In this document: one piece after another, positions 1 through 8,715 of the stretch
How positions within the stretch are numbered: the first letter of the stretch is position 1
Layout of the letters: every line of letters starts with the position of its first letter
Source: Cytobacillus oceanisediminis
Lineage (GTDB): Bacteria; Bacillota; Bacilli; Bacillales; Cytobacillaceae
DNA: 64,000 nt
Reading direction: 5' to 3'
Assembly (NCBI RefSeq): GCF_022811925.1
Contig: NZ_CP065511.1
Span: 923,501 to 987,500 of the forward strand
Program-made: the position numbers and the translations under genes
The notes under the pieces: model-generated
What the model saw: only the letters and a program-made list of their open reading frames with translations
Databases searched by the model: none
What the model was told of the DNA's origin: nothing

Positions 1-1266
1 GCCAGCGGGATCAACAAGCGCAAATTTGAAGAGTTGCGAGAAGAAGAACGCATCATTATTTACCGTAGGCTCATACGTTCCTTGATGACTGATGCTCATT
101 ACGACAATGTGGTAAAAGGTAGCGAGCACGGCCGTCACGTTCTCTCGGAATTGATAAACTCAATCTTTGATATTGATAAGATGCTGTACTTTGTCGCTCC
201 AGAGTGGTGGAAGCCCCGTAAGCATATGCAGAAATTTAAGACTTTGTCCGACATCCAGACACAGCTTGACGGTAACCTCGTTCCCTGGCCTGATAGTCCT
301 CCGCGGAAAGACAATTACCTGATTACTGAAAAATCGCAACCAGCACCGTTGGGCAGTTCGCTCGGATGGCTTTTGCAATTAGACGGGGACAATTTGCGAA
401 ATACCTTCCTTAACGCACCCTGGGTTAAAGCAGTTATCCCTGTACGGCCCGGAAAGGAGAAGGCTGCTATAAATTGGCTACAAAACGCTAATATAGAGGG
501 GGTTGATGGCCTGAAATGTGATTACGCTGCTCCAGAAGATGAACTAAACCAAATCAAAACGAGGTTGGGACTAGAACCTGAAGCGACAGTCACCATACAA
601 AACGCAATCGACTATCTTTGCTTTCAAGTTGCAGAGAAACATGAGGAATCCAATAAAGTCAACACTTATCCGGAAACTGAGCTAAACGTTGATAACAAGG
701 TTACTTCAACTCCAGTTGAAAAGGTCTTTGAGCATGGTTTTTATCCACTACAAAATGGCTTCCGTGTAGACCCGAACGATCCAAATCGGGATCCTAACAA
801 TAAAGATAAGAACTTCCAAGTTTTCGACCAATGGATTGAAGTACTACCGACTGATCAAATGGTCCCTGTCGAGGTAACCTACAACCCGCTTACAGGGAGG
901 CAAATTCCCATAGAATGTGAACGAGAGTCTGGAATACCTGAAGTAATGGAAATAATCATCGATAGTACCATTACAGATACTTCTACTGCACCTTATCCCG
1001 GCCATGTTGTGAAACTAGGTGATAAGGGAGCAGAGGTGAAAAAGATTCAGGCTCGTCTCAATGAAGCGAATATTGATGTTAATATTGATGGTATTTTTGA
1101 CCCGAATACTCAGATGAAGGTAAAAGAATTTCAAAAAAGATTCGAGCTTCAAGTTGACGGAATAGTTGGTCCAGAAACTTGGCACACTCTCTTTAACTCT
1201 GATTTAAAAGCAGCGCCTCATTTACGAAGTCTTGGGATAGAGGCGTTAGGTAATCCGGAGAGTTGA
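1..1266 (+). CDS. Peptidoglycan-binding domain protein, 5' end cut by window
   Basis: The reading frame is open from base 1, so the true start lies outside the window; a TTG at 34 is the first possible internal start but no ribosome site supports it. The C-terminal part (about bases 1000-1200) matches a PG_binding_1 repeat: LGDKGAEVKKIQARLNE, DGIFDPNT, VKEFQKRF, DGIVGPETW. That domain binds cell-wall glycan-peptide. The upstream 300 residues, rich in acidic and aromatic residues, are not recognised; no catalytic motif or signal peptide is visible. A strong hairpin terminator follows at 1487. Domain call is secure; overall role (wall-associated or phage-like protein) is open. Confidence 0.6.
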   Translation, partial: ASGINKRKFEELREEERIIIYRRLIRSLMTDAHYDNVVKGSEHGRHVLSELINSIFDIDKMLYFVAPEWWKPRKHMQKFKTLSDIQTQLDGNLVPWPDSPPRKDNYLITEKSQPAPLGSSLGWLLQLDGDNLRNTFLNAPWVKAVIPVRPGKEKAAINWLQNANIEGVDGLKCDYAAPEDELNQIKTRLGLEPEATVTIQNAIDYLCFQVAEKHEESNKVNTYPETELNVDNKVTSTPVEKVFEHGFYPLQNGFRVDPNDPNRDPNNKDKNFQVFDQWIEVLPTDQMVPVEVTYNPLTGRQIPIECERESGIPEVMEIIIDSTITDTSTAPYPGHVVKLGDKGAEVKKIQARLNEANIDVNIDGIFDPNTQMKVKEFQKRFELQVDGIVGPETWHTLFNSDLKAAPHLRSLGIEALGNPES

Positions 1267-1412
1267 TCAAAAGTTGCACTAAATCCTTGTTGTACAATAG
1301 GGTTGATTCATAATCCATCCGACAACTAAGCCATACTTATGAAACGGTCGGCGTTGAGTAGGAGACCGAATATTAGAAGCTTTATGTAAAATAGACACAC
1401 AAAGAAATATGT

Positions 1413-1450
1413 TATTCTTATTCCGTAATCGGGCGCGATTGTTTAATAAC
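1413..1450 (+). repeat. Degenerate box B repeat
   Basis: TTCTTATTCCGTAATCGGGC followed by GATTGTTTAATAAC keeps the spacing of box B (see copy at 3366). It is the leftmost trace of the repeat family, about 450 bases before the recombinase. Confidence 0.5.
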
Positions 1451-1486
1451 ATAGGCAGAAAATGATCAATTTTAATACTACAATAT

Positions 1487-1530
1487 AAGAATCCTTTTTG
1501 ATTAAACTTTTTTCAAAATGGATTCTTTTT
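1487..1530 (+). terminator. Hairpin terminator
   Basis: AAGAATCC at 1487 pairs with GGATTCTT at 1520, extended inward by TTTTTGA against TCAAAAT, and ends in a T-run. It separates the wall-binding gene from the recombinase region. Confidence 0.75.
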
Positions 1531-1688
1531 ATTTATTGTAAAATGCTGGCTCGTAAGATACAAAACAACAAAGAGACTAACTAATAACCAAGGGGTATGA
1601 GGTGTATTTAAGCTATGTCTACTTTGCCCCTGGTTACAGCAACGCTGGTACTGGGCCAATATGAAAATCCACTTTAAAAGCTACAACA

Positions 1689-1775
1689 GGAGAATAGAGT
1701 CATTCTAGAGATACCGGCTTTCTCTGCAGCATCCGTCCGAGTCATTCCTTGTTCCAGAAGATGAGTAATAACTAA
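1689..1775 (-). pseudogene. Helix-turn-helix remnant
   Basis: On the minus strand a short open stretch reads LLEQGMTRTDAAEKAGISR, which resembles the helix-turn-helix of a transposase or resolvase. There is no start and the frame stops soon after, so it is read as a remnant. The rest of 1531-1785 holds nothing else recognisable. Confidence 0.35.
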
Positions 1776-1785
1776 CAAGCACATC

Positions 1786-1820
1786 CTTATTGAACTAAAG
1801 GGTGCAATTACTTAATAAAT
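1786..1820 (+). repeat. Box A repeat before recombinase
   Basis: TTATTGAACTAAAGGGTGC followed by a short spacer and CTTAATAA. TTATT and AATAA form the outer arms of a dyad. It lies about 75 bases upstream of the recombinase start. Confidence 0.7.
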
Positions 1821-1894
1821 TCTATAAAACTAGTATATTTTTTAGTTTTCAGGCGGATAATGTTAATAATAGAACGGTCAGGGAGTTGTTCATT

Positions 1895-2726
1895 ATGCTT
1901 GTATCTGAAGCCTGGAATCTTTATAAAGCAGATAAACAAATTCAGGGATATTCTTCTCAAACCTTAAAGGTATATAAAGTGCAAATGTCTTTATTAATCA
2001 AGTACTTTGGAGATATTAAAATCACTGATATTACAACAGAATCCATTAAATTATTTCTTGGAGAAGTTGCTGCAGAGTTAAAAGCTTCTAGTCTCTGTCA
2101 TCGGATACGTTTTATAAAATCATTGTTTAAATGGGCTCAAGAAGAGAAATACGTTTCTATTAACCCGGTATCTACTATTAAAGAACCTAAGCCAGAGAGT
2201 AGAATTCCTAAGTTTCTTACGGAAGAGGAAATTGAATTGCTTCGTGAAGCATGTAAAACAACTTTTGAGAAAGCTATTTATGTATTCAACAGGCTGTAGG
2301 ATAGGAGAAGTTGTAAACTTAGATAAGCACTCAATAAATATGGCAGAACAATCCGTTATCGTTTTTGGAAAAGGAAAAAAAGAAAGAGAAGTGTATTTTA
2401 ATACTCAATGTAGTATTTGGTTAAAAAGATATCTAGAAGAAAGAGCTGATGATCAACAAGCGTTGTTCGTTACGATTCGAGCACCACATCGAATGAATAT
2501 TGCACAAATGAGATATGTCATAAAACAGATTTCCAAAAGATCACGAATAAATAAGTGCATTCACCCACATCAACTTAGACATAGCTATGCAACTACACTT
2601 ATTAATAATGGGGCGCCATTAGAGGTTATACAAAATTTAATGGGACACGAAAAAAGCGAAACTACCAGAGTCTATGCATACCTGAGCGGCCACTTGAGAC
2701 GTGAATTATATAAGAAATTTTTTTAG
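1895..2726 (+). pseudogene. Tyrosine recombinase/integrase, frameshifted
   Basis: Two overlapping frames together give a complete tyrosine recombinase of about 275 residues. Frame one (ATG at 1895 after GGGAG at 1881) carries the SAM-like core-binding domain up to FEKAI near 2275. Frame two carries the catalytic domain: box I arginine in STGCRIGE, the beta-hairpin lysine in GKGKKERE, HPHQLRHSYAT (H-x-x-R), GHEKSET and the nucleophile tyrosine in TRVYAYL. All catalytic residues are present. The shift lies near 2275-2290, where a typical XerC-like alignment lacks about two residues, so a small deletion is likely. It is transcribed in the same direction as the cassette genes, flanked by repeat copies on both sides, and resembles XerC/phage integrases more than a typical IntI. 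It is the only recombinase in the window that could act on the repeats, but may now be inactive. Confidence 0.8.
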
Positions 2727-2780
2727 GTGCTGCTTTGCAGCATTTTTTATTGAACTAAAGGGCAGGTTTGTTCAATAAGG
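2724..2780 (+). repeat. Cassette-boundary repeat, short terminator plus box B
   Basis: After the recombinase stop comes GCTGCTTTGCAGC plus T-run, then box B whose arms ATTGAAC (2749-2755) and GTTCAAT (2770-2776) are perfect inverted repeats around a 14-base spacer. Confidence 0.8.
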
Positions 2781-2790
2781 ATAGTCTTAA

Positions 2791-2828
2791 TTGACTTGGG
2801 AAAAATACCCCTAAATATAATTTAGGGG
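2791..2828 (+). promoter_or_regulatory. Promoter with palindrome overlapping -10 and ribosome site
   Basis: TTGACT at 2791 and TATAAT at 2816 (19-base spacing) precede the next gene. CCCCTAAAT (2808-2816) and ATTTAGGGG (2820-2828) form a perfect 9-bp inverted repeat covering the -10 and the likely ribosome site, so it may be an operator or an RNA hairpin that limits translation. Confidence 0.5.
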
Positions 2829-2838
2829 TGATGAAAGA

Positions 2839-3345
2839 ATGAACAAAAGGTTTTCTCTTTTATTACTTATGTTCAGTATCATAATTTGCGGAACAAATAA
2901 TGTAAATGTATTAGCCAATTCAAAAGGAGAAAGAAAGCCTCCTAAAAGTGTATGTGTAAAGGAATTTGAAAAGAAACGGATAGAATTTGATGACAGTGTA
3001 CTAAAAGATATTGTTAAGAGCTACAACTTAGACTTATCTGGATATCAAGAATTTAAGCACAGTTACTTAAACTTAAAAGTAGGGGATAAAATTAATGACC
3101 ATTCTGATAAAGTTTCATTACAGCATTTATTTGTAGGTCATAGTATTGGCTCAATGCGATTGTTTTTAGAGAATGGCTTAGAAGGGTCAAAAGGATATTT
3201 TCTTTATAAAAGAATCGAAGGAAACAATGTCAAAAAGGAATTGCATAAAATGGGTGAAGTTTGGGTTGTTATGTCAGTAGATGAAAAGAAAGCAGAAAAG
3301 CTGCAACTGATGCCTTTTAATTGGAACAAATGCACTGAAAATTGA
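2839..3345 (+). CDS. Secreted protein of unknown function
   Basis: The 168-residue product starts with a typical signal peptide: MNKRF, a hydrophobic stretch to about residue 22, then VLANS as a plausible signal-peptidase I site. The mature part is charged, has two cysteines (about residues 39 and 165) that could form a disulfide, and matches no family I recognise. The ATG at 2839 follows AGGGGTGATGAAAGA. It is a single-gene cassette with its own promoter, bounded by repeats at 2724 and 3366. Export is well supported; role unknown. Confidence 0.7.
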   Translation: MNKRFSLLLLMFSIIICGTNNVNVLANSKGERKPPKSVCVKEFEKKRIEFDDSVLKDIVKSYNLDLSGYQEFKHSYLNLKVGDKINDHSDKVSLQHLFVGHSIGSMRLFLENGLEGSKGYFLYKRIEGNNVKKELHKMGEVWVVMSVDEKKAEKLQLMPFNWNKCTEN

Positions 3346-3365
3346 CAATTACTGATATAAACTCT

Positions 3366-3452
3366 TTCAACTAAAATATGCAATTGTTCAATATCAGCTG
3401 CCGAACCAGGCGGCTTTTTTGTTGAACTAAAGGAGCAGGTTTAAGCAATAAG
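3366..3452 (+). repeat. Cassette-boundary repeat, complete (box A, terminator, box B)
   Basis: Reference copy. Box A (AACTAAAATATGCAATTGTTC) is followed by hairpin AGCTGCC-gaacca-GGCGGCT with a T-run, then box B (TTGAACTAAAGGAGCAGG, TTTAAGCAATAAG). Box A is just after one gene and box B just before the next. Confidence 0.85.
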
Positions 3453-3559
3453 TAAAAAAGATAACTTAGTTCGACGTATTGATCTAAGAAGGATTAATGC
3501 GTCTTTTTGTTGAAATTATTGTACAACATCCAAAAAATATACGAGAAGTGTGAGGAATA

Positions 3560-4378
3560 ATGAAAGTACTCGTACTAGGTGGGAAGGGGTTTCTTGGCTC
3601 TTCTTTAATTGCCCAGGCAAATAAAAAAAAGGTAACTATTTACGGAACTTCACGTCACGCAGTAGATAAAAAGAATATCATACAAGTAGATGTTAATAAT
3701 TTCTCCTCTTTAAAAGGGATGATAGCTGAAATTAAACCAGATGTTATTGTCTGGACTCTTATGAGTAACGATAACGAAATGGAATTAATCCACACAGGTC
3801 TTAATAATTTGTTGACAGTCATTAAACCTGAAACAAAACTTATTTTCATTTCAACTGATGCCGTATTTACTGAAGGGCTAGGAAACTATAAGGAATCGGA
3901 TACAATAGGTTTTCTCCCAAATGATGCTCCTCTTTCTGTATATGTAAATGCAAAACATACGGGAGAACAACTAATTAGGCATCTCCATAACAATCATATA
4001 ATTGTTCGAATAGGACCACTCTATGGTGACCGAAATAATATAGAAAAAAGAACAAACCGAATCATCCGATTAATGGAGGAAAATCAAGAAGTTAAAGCAG
4101 CAACTAATTTATACCGTACATTTACACACGTTAATGATTTATCGAATGCAATACTTGAATTGATTTACAATGAATTTACAGGAACTCTACACTTAGGACC
4201 TAAACAGAGCATAAGTTATTTTACATTTTATGAAAGACGGTTAAAGCAACTTGGAATTCATACGACTATAACACCATACGAAATAGATACGGATAAAGAA
4301 AGGTATGTTTCTCTAGATACTTCACTTAACACTCAAAAGGCAAACAATTTAATAAAGACTACTTTTCAAATAATATAA
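3560..4378 (+). CDS. RmlD-like NAD(P)-dependent sugar-nucleotide reductase
   Basis: A 272-residue extended short-chain dehydrogenase of the dTDP-4-dehydrorhamnose reductase type. It has the N-terminal Rossmann motif GGKGFLG (residues 7-13), an ISTDAVF strand after the cofactor fold, and the catalytic pair in YVNAKHTGE (Y-x-x-x-K). The family reduces nucleotide-bound deoxy-sugars or acts on related sugar substrates. No rml genes are nearby, so a complete rhamnose pathway is not encoded here and the substrate is unknown. Start ATG follows GTGAGG. It is a single-gene cassette between repeats at 3366 and 4390. Confidence 0.75.
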   Translation: MKVLVLGGKGFLGSSLIAQANKKKVTIYGTSRHAVDKKNIIQVDVNNFSSLKGMIAEIKPDVIVWTLMSNDNEMELIHTGLNNLLTVIKPETKLIFISTDAVFTEGLGNYKESDTIGFLPNDAPLSVYVNAKHTGEQLIRHLHNNHIIVRIGPLYGDRNNIEKRTNRIIRLMEENQEVKAATNLYRTFTHVNDLSNAILELIYNEFTGTLHLGPKQSISYFTFYERRLKQLGIHTTITPYEIDTDKERYVSLDTSLNTQKANNLIKTTFQII

Positions 4379-4389
4379 AAATAAAATCC

Positions 4390-4431
4390 TTATTTAGCTA
4401 TAGGGGCAGGTTGTTGAATAAGAACTGCAGC
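4390..4431 (+). repeat. Box B repeat
   Basis: TTTAGCTATAGGGGCAGG followed by TTGTTGAATAAG; lies after the RmlD-like gene without a clear box A. Confidence 0.65.
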
Positions 4432-4687
4432 AAATAAAGCTAAAGTTGTGAAAGGATTTGCACAGAAGTGATCTATTAGAGTTCAAAAAAAGGATTGTAT
4501 TTATGTAAACAACTGTAAGGATTTAAAACACGTTGAGTTTTTGTATGCATTTGTTAATTTGGTTGAGATCATGGGTTGAGAGTTTGGTCTAGGTAGTTCC
4601 CTAAAAGATGAAATAGGAATAAGATTTCGATATTAGCTAGGTATTTGAACTATGCTTGCTTTGCTTCAATATGGAGCAAAGCATCTT

Positions 4688-4722
4688 TCTTTTTCGGCTA
4701 ACGGGACAGGAAATTGTTTAAA
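4688..4722 (+). repeat. Box B repeat
   Basis: TTTTCGGCTAACGGGACAGG followed by AAATTGTTTAAATC, upstream of the AraC-type regulator. Confidence 0.55.
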
Positions 4723-4834
4723 TCAATCGAATTACCACATTATTGTGTTATTAGAACCGACATTTTTAGGCAATATATGTCGGGCAGCAAAGCCTGCTTT
4801 CTTCTAAAATGATTATTGGAAAGGGATGGAATAG

Positions 4835-5680
4835 ATGGATTGGCTGGAAAAAATGAATAACGTATTGGATTATATTGAACAAAACCTTGATAGTGAAATT
4901 GACTATAAAAGGATGGCAGCAATTGCTTATACTTCGGAGTTTCATTTCTCAAGGATGTTTTCATCTATTTCTGGTATATCATTATCAGAATACATTAGAC
5001 GAAGACGTCTAACAGCTGCAGCTTTTGATATTCAAAAAAGTGATATGCGGATAATAGATATAGCAGCAAAATACGGTTATGATTCTGTTGATTCATTTAC
5101 CCGGGCTTTTAAAAAGACACATGGAATGACGCCTTCTGCTGCCCGTAAAAATGGAATGCAATTAAAAGCCTTTCCAAGAATCTCTTTTCAAATTTCTATT
5201 AAAGGAGATGTAGAAATGGATTACAGATTAGAGAAAATCGACTTTGAACTAAGAATTGTTGGAAAGGGAAGACCGGTAAAAACTAGTAGAGCATTCAAAA
5301 CCATACCTTCAATATGGAATACTGCGAAAAAGGATGGATTTATGCAAAGGCTAATAGATATGTCATGGGAAAATCCAAAATGTACACTTGAAGGTCTATT
5401 GGGGATTTGCGGTAATGAAGCTGCTATTACAGATGAAGAGTTTGAGTATTTTATGGGGGTGAGATATGAGGAGGAACTCCCGAAGGATCTAAGAACAATT
5501 TGTATACCTCCAAGTACATGGGCTGTCTTCCCCAATATACCTAATGCATGGAAAAGGTTGTATTCAGAATGGGTTCCGACTTCTGGCTATGAGTTAGCAA
5601 ATTTGCCTTGTATTGAATGTTATTACGGACCAAAGCATCAACCAAGGCATGAGTTATGGGTTCCAGTGAGATCAAGATAA
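4835..5680 (+). CDS. AraC family regulator with GyrI-like ligand domain
   Basis: The 281-residue protein has two AraC helix-turn-helix units in residues 1-107 (MAAIAYTSEFHFSRMFSS, then IIDIAAKYGYDSVDSFTRAF and GMTPSAARK). Residues about 130-281 form a GyrI-like/SOUL effector-binding domain that senses small or amphipathic compounds. This order is typical of Bacillus Rob/BmrR-like regulators of drug response. The ATG at 4835 follows AAAGGGATGG. No transporter is next to it, so its target cannot be inferred. Intact cassette cargo. Confidence 0.85.
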   Translation: MDWLEKMNNVLDYIEQNLDSEIDYKRMAAIAYTSEFHFSRMFSSISGISLSEYIRRRRLTAAAFDIQKSDMRIIDIAAKYGYDSVDSFTRAFKKTHGMTPSAARKNGMQLKAFPRISFQISIKGDVEMDYRLEKIDFELRIVGKGRPVKTSRAFKTIPSIWNTAKKDGFMQRLIDMSWENPKCTLEGLLGICGNEAAITDEEFEYFMGVRYEEELPKDLRTICIPPSTWAVFPNIPNAWKRLYSEWVPTSGYELANLPCIECYYGPKHQPRHELWVPVRSR

Positions 5681-5996
5681 AAGAACGTTCTATAATTGAA
5701 TTCCTTATTAAGGTAAAGGGGGAAATGGAATAAGCCATATTGAAAATCAAGTGAGGGTGTTATTACTTATGTAGACCAAGATGAAGAAGCCGACTTCTAT
5801 TCTGATGAAGAAGAGGGATGCTGCGTTTGTTGTACCAACGAGGGTAGTTGTTAAATAAGAAGAGGTTATTACAAAAGGAGAATTCAACCAAAATTGGAAA
5901 TCCAAATTTATGGGGTGCAGCCTTAAAGAAAAAAGGAGGAGGTAATTTTATTAAAAGGGAGAATTTAATAAGCATATTATTGAGAGGAGTTTGAAG
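5681..5996 (+). other. Intergenic region with degenerate box B copies and coding scraps
   Basis: Degenerate box B copies at 5701-5734 (AGGTAAAGGGGGAAATGGAATAAG) and 5829-5861 (TACCAACGAGGGTAGTTG, TTAAATAAG). Between and after them are short open stretches without start codons, one encoding a cysteine-rich tail ending GCCVCCTNEGSC. These look like gene remnants. Confidence 0.4.
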
Positions 5997-6521
5997 ATGT
6001 ATCATAGCTTAAGCGATTTTTATGCATCTTGGGAATTTGAGGCAGGAGCTACAAGCAGGATTATTAAAAATCTCACGGATGAATCATTAAAGCAAGAAGT
6101 CACTCCAAATCAATGGTCTTTAGGACGTATTGCGTGGCATACGGTCACTTCTATTATAGTTATTAGTTCACAGGCAGGATTAAGGTTTGACGCTCCTGAT
6201 GAAGACTGGTCTGTCCCATCATCTGCTAATTTCATTGCTGAAAGCTATATTAAATCTTCACATGAATTTGTTGAGGCTTTGAAAACTCAATGGACTGATC
6301 AGACCCTATTGGAACAAATTAATTTCTTTGGAATAAACATGACAAAGGGAAGTCTTTTATTATTTTTAAGCCAACATCAAACTCATCACCGGGGACAAAT
6401 GACTATTCTAATGAGACAAGCAGGAATTAGTGTTCCAGGGATTTACGGTCCTTCAAAAGAAGAATGGGCACAATTTGGAATGGCTGAACCAAAACAGACT
6501 TTATTTGACAAAAATTTTTAG
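5997..6521 (+). CDS. DinB family protein
   Basis: A 174-residue four-helix DinB/YfiT-type protein. The expected metal-binding histidines are present in RIAWHTV (about residue 48) and SQHQTHHRGQ (about 130). Members bind a divalent metal and several in Bacillaceae are thiol transferases that use bacillithiol; the exact reaction here is unknown. ATG at 5997 is chosen over an in-frame TTG at 5991 because GAGAGGAG sits seven bases upstream of it. It is one of three DinB genes in separate cassettes (also 55107 and 57320). Confidence 0.8.
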   Translation: MYHSLSDFYASWEFEAGATSRIIKNLTDESLKQEVTPNQWSLGRIAWHTVTSIIVISSQAGLRFDAPDEDWSVPSSANFIAESYIKSSHEFVEALKTQWTDQTLLEQINFFGINMTKGSLLLFLSQHQTHHRGQMTILMRQAGISVPGIYGPSKEEWAQFGMAEPKQTLFDKNF

Positions 6522-6589
6522 AGACTGGATTGCATCTAGATATTTAATCAATTCACTATTATACAAAGCAAAGCCCCCTAATAACTGAC

Positions 6590-6657
6590 TTATGAACCAG
6601 CTGCCATCTAAGGCGGCTTTTCTTAATGGGCTAACGATGCAGGATAGTTAAAGAAGT
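6590..6657 (+). repeat. Cassette-boundary repeat, terminator plus box B
   Basis: AGCTGCC-atctaa-GGCGGCT with T-run, then GGGCTAACGATGCAGG and ATAGTTAAAGAAG. Box A is weak. Confidence 0.75.
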
Positions 6658-6754
6658 TTTTCTTTTCTGGATAGGTGCAAACTGTGTAGGAGGACCTTAT
6701 GAAGGAATTGTATAAGTTGTTAGAAAATAAATTTTCATATAGAGGTGGAATTAT

Positions 6755-8419
6755 ATGCCTAAAATTGACAATATGTTAGCAATTCTATGGATGCTTCGTT
6801 CAGGTGAAAAAATTACTGCAAAACAAATTTCAGAAAAGTTAGAGATGAATATAAGGACTGTGTATCGTTATATTGATACAATTTCAACAAGTGGCGTACC
6901 TATAATTTCAGAACCAGGACATAACGGTGGATACACTTTATTGAACAACTTTATTGAGGCTCCTCTTTTTTTTGATTTTGAGGAGCAAACTTCACTATTT
7001 CACGCTGCTGTTTTTGCAGAAGAAGCCGGATATTATGGAGGTGAAGCACTAAATAGGGCCATTTCTAAACTAAGTAAATACTCAAATCAAGAGCAGGAAA
7101 CAAAGATAAACCAACATTTAACTAGTCTTGAAGTAATAAGTCGATTAAGTTCACTCTCTATGAAACCTTATTTGAAGGAGTTGGAACAGGCCGTTGCTGA
7201 CGGGTACTCAGTAAAAATTCTCTACCATAAAAGTGGCGAAAAGCAATTAAATTATAGATTGGTCGATCCGTACAGAATTATCTATTGGAATAATATGTGG
7301 TATGTGATTGGATTTTGTCATCTTAGGAATGATATCCGTAGTTTTAGAGTAGATCGAATTGAAAGTCTAATGCTAACCGAAAATAAGTGTAACCGGCCAG
7401 AAAATTTTTCAGCACGTGACTTTTTTATAAAAAACCTTCTTCCAACTATGGAAGATAAGGAAGGGATTATTCCTTTGGTTATTAATGGAGATAAAAGTGT
7501 ATTGGCTGATATTTGCCAACATTGGTTTTTAGGACATTATTTACAAGAACGGACTTCAAATCAAGCAGTTTTTCTTCTTGAAGAAGATATAATACATACA
7601 TATGTACCTTATTTACTTTTACCGTACAATAAATCTATTAAAGTTATTGAGCCTATAAGTCTTAAGAAAAGACTTATTGAAGTTCTGTCGGAATTAATAA
7701 AATTTCATCATGATAACTTCCTGACGTTAACTGTCAGGAAGTTATTTTATAATTGCTATATAAATTGTGATTGGGAGTGTTGTTGGATGCAAACAAAAAA
7801 AGTTTTTCTATATGTATTTAATTCAATGTCGGACTGGGAATATGGATATTTAATTGCTGAACTAAACTCAGGAAGATACTTCAAAAAAGATTTAGCACCT
7901 TTAAAAGTAATTACAGTAGGAGCTAATAAAGAAATGATTATTACTATGGGAGGACTGAGCATAAAACCAGATATTTCCCTTGATGAATGTACTCTTGAAA
8001 GTAAAGATCTGTTAATTTTACCGGGAGGGACTACTTGGAGTGAAGAAATTAACCAACCTATCTTGGAAAGAATAGGCCAAGCTTTAAAGCTTGGCACTGT
8101 TGTTGCTGCAATTTGTGGTGCAACTGAGGCCCTGGCGAATATGGGATACTTAGATACTAGAAAGCATACAAGTAATAATTTAGAATACACTAAAATGGTA
8201 TGTCCTAACTATAAAGGAGAAAAGTTCTATGAGGGGGGATCTGCCGTATCTGATGCGAATTTAGTTACTGCATCAGGAATAGCTCCTCTGGAATTTGCGA
8301 TGGAAGTACTGAAAAAATTAGATGTATTTGCACAAGATACATTACATTCCTGGTATAACCTAAATAAGACTCATAAATCTGAATACTACTTCCAGTTAAT
8401 GAATTCAATAAATAGCTGA
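6755..8419 (+). CDS. WYL-domain regulator read through into a DJ-1/PfpI protein (fused ORF)
   Basis: One 554-codon frame covers two proteins that are usually separate. Residues 1-320 are a YafY-type regulator: N-terminal helix-turn-helix (ITAKQISEKLEMNIRTVYRYI), WYL ligand domain (about 150-210, LVDPYRIIYWNNMWYVIGF) and WCX tail. Residues 345-554 are a DJ-1/PfpI amidotransferase-like domain with LILPGGTTW and nucleophile elbow AAICGATEA. An internal ATG at 7787 after GGGAGTG fits an independent start for the second protein. The join spans a 13-bp inverted repeat (7713-7725/7733-7745) that looks like a terminator, and TGATAA stops lie at 7711 in another frame, so a one-base indel probably removed the original stop. 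The regulator may control the DJ-1 gene. Whether a fusion is made is unknown. Confidence 0.75.
   Translation: MPKIDNMLAILWMLRSGEKITAKQISEKLEMNIRTVYRYIDTISTSGVPIISEPGHNGGYTLLNNFIEAPLFFDFEEQTSLFHAAVFAEEAGYYGGEALNRAISKLSKYSNQEQETKINQHLTSLEVISRLSSLSMKPYLKELEQAVADGYSVKILYHKSGEKQLNYRLVDPYRIIYWNNMWYVIGFCHLRNDIRSFRVDRIESLMLTENKCNRPENFSARDFFIKNLLPTMEDKEGIIPLVINGDKSVLADICQHWFLGHYLQERTSNQAVFLLEEDIIHTYVPYLLLPYNKSIKVIEPISLKKRLIEVLSELIKFHHDNFLTLTVRKLFYNCYINCDWECCWMQTKKVFLYVFNSMSDWEYGYLIAELNSGRYFKKDLAPLKVITVGANKEMIITMGGLSIKPDISLDECTLESKDLLILPGGTTWSEEINQPILERIGQALKLGTVVAAICGATEALANMGYLDTRKHTSNNLEYTKMVCPNYKGEKFYEGGSAVSDANLVTASGIAPLEFAMEVLKKLDVFAQDTLHSWYNLNKTHKSEYYFQLMNSINS
7713..7748 (+). terminator. Former intergenic terminator inside the WYL/DJ-1 frame
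   Basis: ATAACTTCCTGAC and GTCAGGAAGTTAT form a perfect 13-bp stem with a 7-base loop, then TTTTAT. It lies between the two domains and is now translated as DNFLTLTVRKLFYN. Confidence 0.6.
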
Positions 8420-8607
8420 GCTAAAAAATCTACTTAGCAGTTTTATATTAGTTCAAATAAAAATAATGAAGTAACTGAAAAGCTCACTTTCTCTATTTTG
8501 TTTTGTAGAGAGTTGGGCTTTTTAAGTTGGAAATTCCTTATCGCTGTAAATCCGCATTTTCCTGCCGTTACCTCATATTGAAGTTACGTGCAACATTCCT
8601 GAAAGAA
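8420..8607 (+). terminator. Intergenic region with terminator
   Basis: Around 8479-8525, AAGCTCACTTTCTCTA pairs imperfectly with TAGAGAGTTGGGCTT and is followed by a T-run, ending the DJ-1 transcript. No gene is supported in 8420-8802. Confidence 0.55.
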
Positions 8608-8715
8608 GTTTGTGAACAAATGTACTTAAGCTATAGGGTGCGTTACTTTTATATCCAGCTGCCATCCCAGGTGGCTATTTTTATTGAACTAAAGGGGCAG
8701 GTTACTTGAACAAGG
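8608..8715 (+). repeat. Cassette-boundary repeat, complete with extended box A
   Basis: Extended box A (TGTGAACAAATGTACTTAAG, CTATAGGGTGC), hairpin AGCTGCC-atccca-GGTGGCT, then box B TTGAACTAAAGGGGCAGG and TTACTTGAACAAGG. Confidence 0.9.

Larger units (their letters stand above)
4379..4834 (+). other. Intergenic region with two box B copies and a terminator
   Basis: Box B-like copies lie at 4390 and 4688. GCTTTGCT (4658) and AGCAAAGC (4675) followed by a T-rich run make a terminator between them. The rest looks like decayed sequence without a recognisable gene; it may be a degraded cassette. Confidence 0.5.

Noticed and set aside
5760..5862. Cysteine-rich micro-protein ending GCCVCCTNEGSC
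   Set aside because: No start codon in frame and a stop upstream; ends inside a degenerate repeat. Treated as a remnant.
8527..8709. Open frame of about 60 codons upstream of the GNAT at 8803
   Set aside because: It overlaps the terminator and the repeat, has no ribosome site and no family resemblance.
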